Under the pieces are notes generated by a model, which saw only the letters and a program-made list of their open reading frames with translations, was not told the origin of the DNA and ran no database searches. DNA of 62,630 nt, taken from an uncultured Flavobacteriales bacterium (GTDB lineage: Bacteria > Bacteroidota > Bacteroidia > Flavobacteriales_E > Vicingaceae). Shown piece after piece: positions 17,126-27,514 of this stretch. The DNA lies in the NCBI GenBank assembly GCA_905479915.1, contig CAJQOH010000017.1, positions 1-62,630 on the forward strand, written 5' to 3'. The first letter of the stretch is position 1, and every line of letters begins with the position of its first letter. A program made the position numbers and the translations under genes.

Positions 17126-18549
17126 TGAACAGAAAAACAAAAATAGTAGCTACCATTGGCCCTGCTACTGAATCTAAAGAGATGCTAACTAAAATCATTA
17201 ACACCGGTGTTAATGTTTGTAGAATAAATTTTTCTCACGGTTCCCATGAAGATCATAAAAAGGTAGTAGACAATATTAGAGAAATCAATAAAGAGCAAGG
17301 TCTTTTTACTGCAATTTTAGCAGATTTACAAGGCCCTAAAATTAGAGTTGGAAAAATTAAAGACAACGCTGCTGAACTAATAAATGGTAACGAAATCATT
17401 ATTACTTCTGAAGAATGTATTGGAGATGCCTCTAAAGTTTACATCAGCTATCAAAACTTTCCGAAAGATGTTGCTGCTGGAGAATTTATTTTATTAGATG
17501 ATGGAAAACTAAAACTAGAAATAAAAAGTACCAACAATAAAGATGAAGTTGTTGCTATTGTTAGACACGGTGGAATTTTATCTTCCAACAAAGGAGTAAA
17601 TCTCCCTAACACTAAAATTTCCTTACCTTGTTTAACACCAAAAGATCTTATTGATTTAGAATTTGCTTTACAAATGAATATTGCCTGGATAGGGCTATCT
17701 TTTGTAAGGAATGCTGAAGACATTGTTTCCTTAAAAGAAATCATAGCAAAAAACAATAGCAATGCAAAAGTTATTGCTAAAATTGAAAAACCAGAAGCTA
17801 TAAAGGAGATTGACAAAATCATTGATGCTACTGATGCAATTATGGTTGCTCGAGGAGATTTAGGTGTAGAAATTCCTTTTCAGGAAGTTCCATTGGCTCA
17901 AAAAATGATTGTAAAAAAATCTATGAAGGCTTCTAAACCTGTCATCATTGCTACTCAAATGATGGAAAGTATGATTGACAACATTACTCCTTCTAGAGCT
18001 GAAGTAAATGATGTTGCTAATGCTGTTATGGATGGTGCAGACGCAGTTATGTTAAGTGGTGAAACTTCTGTAGGGAATTATCCTGTTGAAGTAATTGATG
18101 CGATGGCTAAAATTATTTCTGATGTAGAAACTGATGAAAGTTTATACCATTATGAATACCCGCCAAACGAAACCATTATAGATCGATACATTACCAATTC
18201 AATCTGTTTCAACTCATGTAGATTAGCTCAAAGAGTTAATGCAAAAGGAATTGTTACCATGACTTTTTCTGGATATACAGCTTTCAAAATTGCCAGTTTT
18301 AGACCAAAAGCAGGCATCTTTGTTTTTACCGGGAATGAAACTATTCTTAACATGCTTAGTTTGGTTTGGGGAGTAGAAGTATTCTTATACAACAAATTTG
18401 TAAGTACTGACCATACCATCGCAGACATTAAATACATTCTTAAAAAAGATGGTGCAGTTAATAAAGATGACTTGCTAATAAACATTGCAAGTATGCCGAT
18501 TGCCGAAAAAGGACAATCCAACATGATGAAATTAAGTTATATAGATTAA
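17125..18549 (+). CDS. pyk: pyruvate kinase
   Basis: The 474-aa enzyme converts phosphoenolpyruvate and ADP to pyruvate and ATP in the last step of glycolysis. Visible landmarks are the N-terminal TKIVATIGPAT, NFSHGSHEDH, the catalytic Lys in VIAKIEKPEA, the metal and substrate motif MVARGDLGVEIP, ATQMMESM and LSGETSVGNYP. Length is normal for the bacterial enzyme. The C-terminal domain is present (TFSGYTAFKIASFRPKAGIF). It starts within the stop of the preceding IPExxxVDY gene, forming a two-gene unit. Confidence 0.98.
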   Translation: MNRKTKIVATIGPATESKEMLTKIINTGVNVCRINFSHGSHEDHKKVVDNIREINKEQGLFTAILADLQGPKIRVGKIKDNAAELINGNEIIITSEECIGDASKVYISYQNFPKDVAAGEFILLDDGKLKLEIKSTNNKDEVVAIVRHGGILSSNKGVNLPNTKISLPCLTPKDLIDLEFALQMNIAWIGLSFVRNAEDIVSLKEIIAKNNSNAKVIAKIEKPEAIKEIDKIIDATDAIMVARGDLGVEIPFQEVPLAQKMIVKKSMKASKPVIIATQMMESMIDNITPSRAEVNDVANAVMDGADAVMLSGETSVGNYPVEVIDAMAKIISDVETDESLYHYEYPPNETIIDRYITNSICFNSCRLAQRVNAKGIVTMTFSGYTAFKIASFRPKAGIFVFTGNETILNMLSLVWGVEVFLYNKFVSTDHTIADIKYILKKDGAVNKDDLLINIASMPIAEKGQSNMMKLSYID

Positions 18550-18568
18550 ATATAAAATATTACCAAAA

Positions 18569-19618
18569 ATGCCAATAAACGTAAACTTATTAAAAGAAAT
18601 TGCTGAAGTAGCTGGGGCCCCTGGACATGAACAGCGTGTAAGAGAAATAGTAATAAGAGAAGTTACTCCTTTAGTTGATGATGTTAAAATCGACAACATG
18701 GGTAATGTTTATGCCATTAAAAAAGGTAAAGCGCAAAAACGCGTTATGGTTGGTGCTCACATGGATGAGATTGGTTTTATTGTGACTCATATTGATGACA
18801 ACGGGTTTGTAAGGTTTCATACCTTAGGAGGGTTTGATCCTAAAACACATACTGCGCAACGTGTAATAATACATGGAAAGGAAGATGTTATTGGTGTAAT
18901 GGGCTCTAAACCCATTCATGTAATGAGCCCTGAGGAACGTGCAAAAGTGCCAAAATCTACTGACTACTTTATTGATTTAGGAATGAGTAAAGAAGCTGTT
19001 GAAAAAATAGTTACTGTTGGTGATCCCGTTACCAGAGATAGAGGTTTAATCGAAATGGGGGATTGTGTAAACTGTAAGTCTTTAGATAATAGATTAGCTG
19101 TATTTATCTTAATAGAATCTTTAAGAGCTTTAAAAGACAAAGAAGTTCCTTATGATGTTTATGGTGTGTTTACCGTGCAAGAAGAAGTAGGAATTAGAGG
19201 AGCTAATGTTGCTGCTTTAGAAGTAAATCCAGATTTTGGATTTGGTTTAGACACTACCATTGCTTTTGATGTTCCAGGAGCAAAACCAGAAGAAATGGTT
19301 ACCAAATTAGGAGAAGGGACTGCAATAAAGATTATGGATAGTGGAACTATATGTGATTATCGCATGGTAAAATACATGGAAAACACTGCTAATAAATACA
19401 ACATTAAAAACCAAAAAGAAATTTTAACTGCTGGCGGAACAGATACTTCAGGAATACAAAGAATGACTCCTGGAGGATCTATTGCTGGAGCCATTTCTAT
19501 ACCAACAAGGCACATACACCAGTCTATTGAAATGGCACACAAACAAGATGTTAGAGATAGTATAGATCTACTTACCAATTGCTTAGCAGAGTTAGATCTA
19601 CACGATTGGAGCTTTTAA
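18569..19618 (+). CDS. M42 family metallopeptidase (glutamyl aminopeptidase type)
   Basis: The 349-aa protein is a cytoplasmic di-metal aminopeptidase of the M42 (TET) family. Metal ligands and catalytic acids are in place: H64 and D66 (VGAHMDEIGF), D173 (SLDNR), E205 and E206 (FTVQEEVGIRG), D228 (FGLDTT) and H317 (RHIHQSIE). The family forms dodecameric peptide-degrading shells. Members are often mis-annotated as endoglucanase. It lies 19 nt after pyk in the same direction and may be co-transcribed; it converges on the cyclase gene with an 18-nt gap and no visible terminator hairpin. Confidence 0.93.
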   Translation: MPINVNLLKEIAEVAGAPGHEQRVREIVIREVTPLVDDVKIDNMGNVYAIKKGKAQKRVMVGAHMDEIGFIVTHIDDNGFVRFHTLGGFDPKTHTAQRVIIHGKEDVIGVMGSKPIHVMSPEERAKVPKSTDYFIDLGMSKEAVEKIVTVGDPVTRDRGLIEMGDCVNCKSLDNRLAVFILIESLRALKDKEVPYDVYGVFTVQEEVGIRGANVAALEVNPDFGFGLDTTIAFDVPGAKPEEMVTKLGEGTAIKIMDSGTICDYRMVKYMENTANKYNIKNQKEILTAGGTDTSGIQRMTPGGSIAGAISIPTRHIHQSIEMAHKQDVRDSIDLLTNCLAELDLHDWSF

Positions 19619-19636
19619 ATACTAAAAACGAAATCA

Positions 19637-22600
19637 CTATTCATAGGTCTTTAGCCTTTCTTTAACCTCATCCAATCGAGCTAATTTATTATTTCTCCTT
19701 AGCTCTATTGCGGTTTTGGTAAAGTAAGTGTGTGCTTCTAAAAACTTAACTTGTAACTCATCCCATTGTTTATCAGAAGATAGAACATCTCTTTCCATCA
19801 ATTCACGTTTTAAGTTATTCGCAATAATGTGGAACTCATCTCCGCCTAAGTAATCTAAATCGGCATCACAAATAATTTGTTGTAAATGTGTTTTCGGCTT
19901 TTGAGGAACTTTGGTTGCACGAATTAAACGACCAATTTTATCTATTTGTTCTTGCGTATAACCAAACCTTGGTAATACATCTTTAGCCATTTCTGCTCCA
20001 ATATCTTCATTATTTGCATATTGATGAACGAACCCCGCATCATGATACAATGCAGCTGTTTTTAACAAGAATATATCATCTCCTTCTACTCCTTCCATTA
20101 ATGCCAACCTTTCTACTGCGGCACAAACGTCTGTTGTATGTCTTAAATCATGATAATAAAGGTTCTCTGGCAACTCTTTTCTTAACTTCTCTACAATATA
20201 TTTTTCTGCCTTACGATAGTTAATGCTACTATAAATATGAAGATCTACATACTTCTGGAACAATTCATTTGGTTCAATTCCTTTTCCGTCAACAGATAAT
20301 TCTGGTTTAATAGAATGAACAAAGTACATGTCTATTTTTCCTTTGTTCTTTGCCCTTATTTCCCCTCGATACTCACAAGTAAAAAACTCTTTTACCAACT
20401 CATAAGTTACTCCTGAAACATTAACTTTTCCAACTCCACTAGCAGCCTCCATTCTACTTGCAATATTCACACTATCTCCCCAAATATCATAAGCAAATCG
20501 TTTACTCCCTATAACTCCAGCAACTACCGAACCTGTATGGATACCTATTCTTAATCCCCAGCCTTTTTCTCCACTTTCAGTTTTACTTTTATTGTAAACT
20601 TTCATAAAGCGCTGAATTTCTAACCCAGCTAAAACAACATCTATAGGATTACTTTTATTTCGAATAGGAATTCCTCCTGCACACATATATGCATCTCCAA
20701 TAGTCTTAATCTTTTCTACATCATACTTCTCAATTATTTCATCAAACTTTCTAAAATAATTATCCAATTCAGCTACAAGGTCTTCTGGTTTTATCTCTTC
20801 AGCAATTTTAGTAAAACTCTTAAAATCAGTAAACATTATAGAAGTCATTCTATATTTACGAGCTGTAGCTTTCCCTTTAGCTTTTAATTCTTCAGCAGTT
20901 TCAGCAGGTAAAATGTTTAACAATAAAGTTTCTGCTTTCTCTTTCTCTACCTCTAGTAATTCCTTTTGCTTAATAACTTCTTTAGTTCTTTGATATACCT
21001 GAACTTCTAATAGTTCTTTTTGACCTTTTACTTGGTTAATTCTATACTTAACTATTCCATAAATTAGAAGCAATGGAATTAAAATGTAAAAAATAATAAT
21101 GAACCATAACGTTCTCCAAAAAGGTGGTTCAACAACAACTCTTACTTCTGCGGTTTCTTCACTCCATACACCATCACTATTGGCTACTTTAACTTTAAAA
21201 ACATATTCTCCCGGATCTAAATTCGTATAGTTGGCTCTTCTATTATTTCCTATATCTACCCATTCTTCATCAAAGTTTTCTAATTTATACTTGTGTTTAT
21301 TTTTTAAAGGATAAGAATAATGGAGTGATGCAAATTCAAATGAGATAACATTTTCTCTATACTTTAATACAATCTCATCCACTTCAGAGATATGCTCTTT
21401 TAAAATCTCATTCGGCCCTGATTTAACCGTTTTATTAAATAAATAAAATTGAGTAATTAGTGGTCTTGCTTTAATTGTATTAATCGTAATATCTTCTGGG
21501 TAAAACGAATTGAACCCGTTTATCCCTCCAAAAAACATTTGACCAGATTCACTTTTAAAATAGGCCCCATTGTTAAACTCATTACTTTGTAAGCCATCTG
21601 TCTCATCAAAATTCTTAACCTGGTGTGTTTTAATATCAAAAGAAGAAATTCCCTTATTGGTACTCAACCATAACATATTCTCTTTATCAGAAAGAACCCC
21701 ATAAATCACATTATTAGACAATCCATCTTTTTCAGTAAAGGCTGTAAATTTTTCAGTTTCTATGTCAAATTTATTAAGACCTCCTCCAAAAGTTCCTATC
21801 CATAAAAATCCATCACTATCTTGATAAATAGATAAGACTGTATTATTACTTATAGTATTTAATTTATCTTGATCATTTTGATAAATTTTAAACGTTAAAC
21901 TATCGTTTCTTTCTATCAATTTACATAAACCTCCGCCATCTGTACCTATCCATAGAGTCCCTTTTTTATCAGAAAACAACGCCCTTATCTCATCACTTGG
22001 CAAACCGTCATTAACTGTAAGTTTTTTAAACGATTTTCTATCCGCATCCAAAATAACAAGCCCTTCCTTTGTTCCAAGCCATAATCTTTTTTGTGCATCT
22101 TCTGATATTACATAAGTTCTTCCTGAATTATTATCATTTAATCGATCATCAATGTGCACCATTTTACCATTCTCGTAGTAAAATACACCTGCATCTGAAC
22201 CAATATAAACAACCTCTTTATGATCTTTGAAAATTGAATATATTCCAAATCCTTTTTTCTTACTAGTAAAAGAGAAATTGGGTAAAAGGACAGATACATT
22301 CCCTGTTTTCCCATCAAAAATATTTACCCCTGCATCAGTTCCTACAAATAAATTTCCATCATTATCATTTTGGAACAACGACCAAATCATATTACTATTA
22401 ATGGTCTTTTCTTTGTTGGGCCAATGTTGATGGTGTTTAAAATATTGTTTTTTTCTATCAAACTTATTAAGACCTGCCTGGGTACCTATCCAAATAATAC
22501 CATAATCATCTTCATAAATAATATTTACTTTATTACTATTTAAGCTTGAGCTTCTATTGGCATCATAAATATAATGATCGATATTTGACAATGACTTTAA

Positions 22601-23458
22601 TCGATAAACACCATTATTTTCTGTACCTATCCATATTATTCCGGATTTATCTTCAAATATGGTTTTAATGATATCACTACCTATAATGTCATCAATAACT
22701 TTGGTGGTAATTAATTTCTTTTTTATAGGGTCAAAAAAATTAACTCCTTTATTTGTAGCAATTACTATTCTACCTCCTGAGTCTTCATGTATATCCCAAA
22801 CTATATCGCTTTTTAGTAGCGTATTCCCCCTATAAAACTGTCTGGTTTGCTCAGTTTCAATATCATACAACAACAAACCATTGCCTTCAGTTGCTATAAG
22901 AATTTCATTTTGTTTAGTGAGTAAAAGCTTCCTAATATTTACCTTATTGTTTTGGGTACTTAGCTGTAAGTAAATTTTTTCAATCTCGAGCGTTTGTGTA
23001 TTCACCCTAAAAAGGTTTTTATCTGTTCCTACCCATAAATTATTAGTAGAATCTTTTGCTAGAGCCCATACATCTATTTTACTTTTTTTATACTCAGGAA
23101 TGTTAAATATGTTAATGAATTTTTGTTTAGCTGCACTAAATAAATTTAATCCATTCTCTGTTCCTAACCATATTAAACTATCGTTCTCTTCTAATATAAC
23201 ATGTATATAACTACTTGATATTGATGACTTATTCAATAAATCATGTGAGTAAACAGTAAATTCATATCCATTATAGACATTTAATCCATCCTGTGTTCCA
23301 AACCACAATAAGCCATCACTAGTCTGCTCTATACTACTTATACCACTTTGAGATAGGCCATCTTTAATCCCTAAATGGGCGAATTTGATACTACTCTGCT
23401 GAGCAATACTCGTAGTTGAAATAAATACGATTAAAAGAAAAGTGATTAGTTGCTTCAA
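19637..23458 (-). CDS. Reg_prop/Y_Y_Y sensor fused to adenylate cyclase and HD phosphohydrolase
   Basis: The 1273-aa membrane signalling protein starts at a TTG four bases after the previous stop, directly with a signal peptide (1-19, TSIAQ). Residues about 25-700 are two-component-regulator propeller repeats (DGLLWFGTQDGLNVYNG, GIIWIGTENNG and similar), about 715-790 a Y_Y_Y domain, about 800-822 a transmembrane helix, and then a coiled coil. A class III cyclase domain follows (864-1051) with metal Asp D878 and D922, ATP-specifying K918 and D991 (YDIWGD), and N998/R1002. The last 220 residues form an HD domain (H1107, H1139-D1140, D1200). Such sensors usually end in a kinase or DNA-binding domain. 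Here an outside signal should control cAMP synthesis; the HD domain may hydrolyse a nucleotide. It ends the T9SS operon. Confidence 0.93.
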   Translation of the reverse strand: MKQLITFLLIVFISTTSIAQQSSIKFAHLGIKDGLSQSGISSIEQTSDGLLWFGTQDGLNVYNGYEFTVYSHDLLNKSSISSSYIHVILEENDSLIWLGTENGLNLFSAAKQKFINIFNIPEYKKSKIDVWALAKDSTNNLWVGTDKNLFRVNTQTLEIEKIYLQLSTQNNKVNIRKLLLTKQNEILIATEGNGLLLYDIETEQTRQFYRGNTLLKSDIVWDIHEDSGGRIVIATNKGVNFFDPIKKKLITTKVIDDIIGSDIIKTIFEDKSGIIWIGTENNGVYRLKSLSNIDHYIYDANRSSSLNSNKVNIIYEDDYGIIWIGTQAGLNKFDRKKQYFKHHQHWPNKEKTINSNMIWSLFQNDNDGNLFVGTDAGVNIFDGKTGNVSVLLPNFSFTSKKKGFGIYSIFKDHKEVVYIGSDAGVFYYENGKMVHIDDRLNDNNSGRTYVISEDAQKRLWLGTKEGLVILDADRKSFKKLTVNDGLPSDEIRALFSDKKGTLWIGTDGGGLCKLIERNDSLTFKIYQNDQDKLNTISNNTVLSIYQDSDGFLWIGTFGGGLNKFDIETEKFTAFTEKDGLSNNVIYGVLSDKENMLWLSTNKGISSFDIKTHQVKNFDETDGLQSNEFNNGAYFKSESGQMFFGGINGFNSFYPEDITINTIKARPLITQFYLFNKTVKSGPNEILKEHISEVDEIVLKYRENVISFEFASLHYSYPLKNKHKYKLENFDEEWVDIGNNRRANYTNLDPGEYVFKVKVANSDGVWSEETAEVRVVVEPPFWRTLWFIIIFYILIPLLLIYGIVKYRINQVKGQKELLEVQVYQRTKEVIKQKELLEVEKEKAETLLLNILPAETAEELKAKGKATARKYRMTSIMFTDFKSFTKIAEEIKPEDLVAELDNYFRKFDEIIEKYDVEKIKTIGDAYMCAGGIPIRNKSNPIDVVLAGLEIQRFMKVYNKSKTESGEKGWGLRIGIHTGSVVAGVIGSKRFAYDIWGDSVNIASRMEAASGVGKVNVSGVTYELVKEFFTCEYRGEIRAKNKGKIDMYFVHSIKPELSVDGKGIEPNELFQKYVDLHIYSSINYRKAEKYIVEKLRKELPENLYYHDLRHTTDVCAAVERLALMEGVEGDDIFLLKTAALYHDAGFVHQYANNEDIGAEMAKDVLPRFGYTQEQIDKIGRLIRATKVPQKPKTHLQQIICDADLDYLGGDEFHIIANNLKRELMERDVLSSDKQWDELQVKFLEAHTYFTKTAIELRRNNKLARLDEVKERLKTYE

Positions 23459-23462
23459 GTCT

Positions 23463-25763
23463 TTATTTTAATTTAATAACCTTAAATTCTGTACGTCTAT
23501 TTTTTGCTCTTCCTTCAGGGTTATCTTTACCATTAATCTCATTAGGTGCAACAGGTATTGTTTCCCCATAACCTTTAGCAATAATTCTATCTGCTGACAC
23601 TCCTTTAGAAGCTACATATGCTACTGCTGCGTCAGCTCTTTTTTGAGAAAGTTGCATATTTCTAACGTCAGTTCCTTTTGAGTCAGTATGTGAACTCAAC
23701 TCAACACCTATTTGCGGATTCTTTTGAAGAATAGTTACTAATTTATCTAATTCTAATGCAGCAGCTTCATTAATCTCATCGGAAGCAAAATCATATAAAA
23801 CCTTAGAAATAATAAAGTTTTCATTCTCAGCAATCTTAATAACATCATCAACTTCATTAATCAATGTAATAACATTTTGATCAGCATCTAATCGAACATA
23901 ACGATACTTTCCATCAACTAATCGTTTAGCAGATTCTACAACTTTACCGTTTTCATCCAAAACAATCATATTTAAAGATCCATCTTCTTCTGCTAGCATA
24001 AAAAGGTATTCATCATTTGGCGAAAGTTTATCAAACTTAAATTTTCCATTCTTATCTGATTTCGATTTTTGAATTACATTCCCCTCATCGTCTACCACCC
24101 AAATTTCCATTCCATCAGAATAATCTCCTGGTAGTTTTTGATAGACTTGTCCAAATACACTAACAGTAAATAGACTTTCGTCTTCTTCCACCAACAGTTC
24201 TAAGTCATCATAATAATCATAAGGTAAAGCTTGAAAAGTAAATCTCCCTTTAGATAGTTTATTTGCAATTAAAACTTTCTCGCCATTGGAATTTGTTATA
24301 TACATTGTTGCTCCTTCTAAAAAACTATCATCATCTGCATCAATAGCTAATAAATAGTTCTGATCAAGATCTAACTTATCAAACTTAAACTTACCTAATT
24401 CATCGGTAATTGTAGATTTAATTACATTATCATCTTCATCCAATAAATTAATTGTTGTTCCTGTAGAAGCTAATTTTTCATACTCTAATAGCCCAGAAAT
24501 TTCTGTTTGAGGTTTTAATGTATGCCATTTAAAACTATAGATATCATCTCCTCCCATACCACCATCCCTATCTGATGAAAAATATCCATTCTCATCATCT
24601 TTATAAAAGATCCCAAAATCATCTTTTGGAGAGTTTAACGGTGATTTTAAATTTGTAGCTTCTTTCCATTTATCTTCTTCTATAGCTGTATAGAAATCTA
24701 ACCCTCCATAACCTGAATGTCCTTCTGAAGAAAAGTACAACGTTCCTTTTCTAAAATAAGGGAATACTTCATTTTCTGAAGTGTTTACTCCTTTCCCTAA
24801 ATTAACTGGCTTACTCCAACTCTCTCCTTCTTTTTTAGATACATAGATGTCCATACCTCCAAAACCTCCTGGCATATCAGATGCAAAAAACAATTGTTTC
24901 CCGTCTTCAGAAATCCAAGGGTGAGCCACTGAGTAATTAGGATCATTATGTGGAAATGGGGTAATGTTTTTCCATTTTTTCCCTTCTAATTGTGCTATAA
25001 ATATTTTTAATCTATTGGTGTAGTTTTTACCCTGTTCCTTTTTATCTACTCTAGAAAAATAAATTGTTTTTTGATCTGATGAAATAGATATTGGGCCATC
25101 ATGATAAAGCGAGTTTAATTGAGTCGAAAAATGTTTTGCCTTTTTATATCCTTTTTCTTTCTTGGCATAAAATATAGATAAATAAGGTTTGTTAGACATA
25201 CCATACTGGTTGTCATTAACCAAATCTATACCTCTTTCTGATACAAATACAATTCCATCTTTATAAACCAACGGACAGAAATCTGCATTTTTAGTATTGA
25301 TATTTTCAACAGAAGAAACTTCAAACGCTTTCTCTTCCACATCCCAATTGGCAATGTCTCCACAAGATTGAACCATCAATTTACCTATAAAACTATTTGG
25401 GTTTTTTTCTACAAATTTTTGAAACTGAATTTTTGCTTCACTTACTTTGTTATTATTTTTTAACGACTGCCCATAATAAAGGTAGTTATCGCTTTCCTCT
25501 GGGTTAATTTTTGTTGCTTTAGAATAAAAGGTTTCTGCATTTGTATAGTCTTTTAACTTGCGGTAGGAAAATGCAATATTTTGAGTAGCCTCTTTACTCA
25601 GGCTATCTTTCTTTAAAACTTTTTCGTAATAAGATATAGCATCACTATATAAGCCTTCATTAAAGTAGCTATTGGCTTTTTTTAATTGTCCAAAAGAAAC
25701 ATTACCAAATCCAAGCAGAATTAATAATACCAAGCTGATCCTAACTATTCTTTTTTGTATCAT
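23463..25763 (-). CDS. PorE-like OmpA-family protein (TPR, propeller, CRD-like, OmpA domains)
   Basis: The 766-aa protein has a signal peptide (1-25, GNVSFGQ), TPR units (about 30-125, YSDAISYYEKVLKKD), a PD40/WD40-like propeller (about 160-420, repeated DGKQLFFASD and TLYFSSEG), carboxypeptidase-regulatory-like beta segments (DELGKFKFDKLDLDQNYLL and DKNGKFKFDKLSPNDEYLF) and a C-terminal OmpA peptidoglycan-binding domain (about 650-766, SSHTDSKGTDVRN, GRAKNRRTEF). This order matches T9SS component PorE, which links the outer-membrane machinery to peptidoglycan. It lies seven bases after the PorP/SprF gene, so the two probably form one outer-membrane station for a cargo. It may be an accessory paralogue rather than the core PorE. 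Confidence 0.9.
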   Translation of the reverse strand: MIQKRIVRISLVLLILLGFGNVSFGQLKKANSYFNEGLYSDAISYYEKVLKKDSLSKEATQNIAFSYRKLKDYTNAETFYSKATKINPEESDNYLYYGQSLKNNNKVSEAKIQFQKFVEKNPNSFIGKLMVQSCGDIANWDVEEKAFEVSSVENINTKNADFCPLVYKDGIVFVSERGIDLVNDNQYGMSNKPYLSIFYAKKEKGYKKAKHFSTQLNSLYHDGPISISSDQKTIYFSRVDKKEQGKNYTNRLKIFIAQLEGKKWKNITPFPHNDPNYSVAHPWISEDGKQLFFASDMPGGFGGMDIYVSKKEGESWSKPVNLGKGVNTSENEVFPYFRKGTLYFSSEGHSGYGGLDFYTAIEEDKWKEATNLKSPLNSPKDDFGIFYKDDENGYFSSDRDGGMGGDDIYSFKWHTLKPQTEISGLLEYEKLASTGTTINLLDEDDNVIKSTITDELGKFKFDKLDLDQNYLLAIDADDDSFLEGATMYITNSNGEKVLIANKLSKGRFTFQALPYDYYDDLELLVEEDESLFTVSVFGQVYQKLPGDYSDGMEIWVVDDEGNVIQKSKSDKNGKFKFDKLSPNDEYLFMLAEEDGSLNMIVLDENGKVVESAKRLVDGKYRYVRLDADQNVITLINEVDDVIKIAENENFIISKVLYDFASDEINEAAALELDKLVTILQKNPQIGVELSSHTDSKGTDVRNMQLSQKRADAAVAYVASKGVSADRIIAKGYGETIPVAPNEINGKDNPEGRAKNRRTEFKVIKLK

Positions 25764-25770
25764 TCTTAAA

Positions 25771-26703
25771 TTAAAAATATCTCGGTGAAACCATTTTTGA
25801 TTTAAATAAACCTAAATCATATCCTAAAAACAATTCTAATGACCCTGAAGAAGAGCTTGCAACATCACTAGCATCTATATCATATGCCACCCCCATTTTT
25901 AAATTTTTAGTTAAATTAATTTCTGTCATTACAATTATTGCATTTTGTCGTATAGATAATCCGAACAAAATTTTATTGTTTATTAAAATACTTCCATTTA
26001 AATCAATTGATCCACCACCCCTAGTTAATCTTGTAAGTGTAGAAGTTTTAACTACTATTTTATCACTAACAATAAATGCTTTACCAAAAGTTGCCGCAAT
26101 ATTAATATCTTTTTTTGAGCTTGAAGAAGAAGCCCCTGCATTTGTTGTACTAGCTCCTCCTGCAACATCAAAACTTGCTTGATTTATATGTTCTGCAGCA
26201 ACACCTAAATATAATGTTCTAGTATTGTAATAAATACCAAAATCTACTGAAGGAATCATAAAACTTTCTGCAGAGGTTGTTGGTACAGCATCATCAGATT
26301 CTTTATACTCAACTTTTGCCCAGTCATAATTGTAGCTCATTACGCCACCACTTAATCCAAAAGCTAATTTTCCCCTTCCTAATTTTAAGCGATATGCATA
26401 TGTTGCTTTAAGTGTTTGATTGGTATGTGCCCCTATTTTATCATTAACGATTTGAAGACCTAACCCCATTTTTTTATTTTTTAATGGTGTATTCATCGAT
26501 AAGATTTGTGTTTCTGGAGCTCCATCAAGTCCTATCCACTGACTACGGTGAATTAATGTTGCATTCAATACTTCTCTACTACCGGCATAAGCTGGGTTCA
26601 CTCCTAACGGATTAAACATGTACAGACTATACTGGGGGTCTTGTTGAGAAAACCCTTGCACCCCAATAAGACACAACATTAATATTAACAGTATTCTTTT
26701 CAT
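25771..26703 (-). CDS. PorP/SprF family type IX secretion membrane protein
   Basis: I chose the ATG at 26703 (310 aa) because it opens with a signal peptide (MKRILLILMLCLIGVQGFSQ); a longer frame needs a TTG and adds a non-signal leader. The family hallmark QDPQYSLYMFNPLGVNPAYAG follows, then beta-barrel strands (KLAFGLSGGVMSYNYDW, ILFGLSIRQNAIIV, MGVAYDIDASD). It lies between a type B cargo gene and a PorE-like gene, the usual neighbourhood for PorP/SprF proteins dedicated to a type B cargo. Confidence 0.93.
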   Translation of the reverse strand: MKRILLILMLCLIGVQGFSQQDPQYSLYMFNPLGVNPAYAGSREVLNATLIHRSQWIGLDGAPETQILSMNTPLKNKKMGLGLQIVNDKIGAHTNQTLKATYAYRLKLGRGKLAFGLSGGVMSYNYDWAKVEYKESDDAVPTTSAESFMIPSVDFGIYYNTRTLYLGVAAEHINQASFDVAGGASTTNAGASSSSSKKDINIAATFGKAFIVSDKIVVKTSTLTRLTRGGGSIDLNGSILINNKILFGLSIRQNAIIVMTEINLTKNLKMGVAYDIDASDVASSSSGSLELFLGYDLGLFKSKMVSPRYF

Positions 26704-26737
26704 AAATCTATCATTTAAACATTCCCTGTTCAATCTT

Positions 26738-27487
26738 TTATCTTGTTAATTCTACCCAACCGTTATATGTTACACCATCTACAACAACTACATAAAAATA
26801 AGTAGCAGTAGCCATTTCTGTCCCAGTTTTATTTAATCCATCCCAAACTACAGTAGTGTTGTCATAATTTTGTCCAACCCAAACTTCATTACCCCAACGA
26901 TTAAATATTTGCACCGTATTGTCTGGAAATTGTTCTATCTCATCAATTATCCATACATCATTTATACCATCTCCATTAGGGGTAATTCCACTATAAAATT
27001 TCAATGAGCAATCTTCATTACTTTTTAAATCAATATTTAATGTGTCTGAAACAATACATCCATTAACACCAACCACCGTAACAATATAATCTCCTGCACC
27101 TAAACTAATATCTGATAGCAATAAAGAGGTGTCTAAAATAGATTTAACACTCGTAATAGCATATGGAGCCAAGCAACCTACAACGCTATCAACACTAATA
27201 AAAGCGCCATTTTTTGCCCCTATACATGATTCTTGCTCATAAGTATAAGTTATTATTCCTGAAGCTGAAGAAGTAACAGTTGGCTGCTGAAATCCTTGAG
27301 TTATTAAAATATTTCCAGAAGATAAGGTATGAATTACTGCCTCACCAACAGTTGAAGATAAAGTCATACTTGTTCCTGTAGCAAAACTACCTGTACTCCC
27401 TATTACCTGCCTTCCTATTGTTACTTGCCCAAATGCTGTATTGCAAATAAACAACAGTAGTATTGATATAAAGGTTAGTTGTTTCAT
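26738..27487 (-). CDS. T9SS type B sorting-domain protein, short
   Basis: The 249-aa protein has a signal peptide (1-20, NTAFGQ), a small beta domain (about 21-70, TLSSTVGEAVIHTL ... ITQGFQQP, a start common in Bacteroidota surface proteins), one SprB-like repeat (about 80-155) and a type B sorting domain (about 165-249, ITPNGDGINDVWIIDEI, FNRWGNEVW, TATYFYVVV). It is the probable cargo of the PorP/SprF protein encoded next, and could be the attachment unit for the fibre-like proteins encoded upstream in the same operon; that last point is speculation. Its upstream gap holds a phased repeat (27515-27542). Confidence 0.9.
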   Translation of the reverse strand: MKQLTFISILLLFICNTAFGQVTIGRQVIGSTGSFATGTSMTLSSTVGEAVIHTLSSGNILITQGFQQPTVTSSASGIITYTYEQESCIGAKNGAFISVDSVVGCLAPYAITSVKSILDTSLLLSDISLGAGDYIVTVVGVNGCIVSDTLNIDLKSNEDCSLKFYSGITPNGDGINDVWIIDEIEQFPDNTVQIFNRWGNEVWVGQNYDNTTVVWDGLNKTGTEMATATYFYVVVVDGVTYNGWVELTR

Positions 27488-27514
27488 TTCTTAAAATTTT
27501 AAATTTTCATAAAG

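Noticed and set aside
26704-26733. Ten-residue TTG-initiated extension of the PorP/SprF protein
   Set aside because: It puts charged residues before a complete signal peptide that starts at the ATG at 26703.
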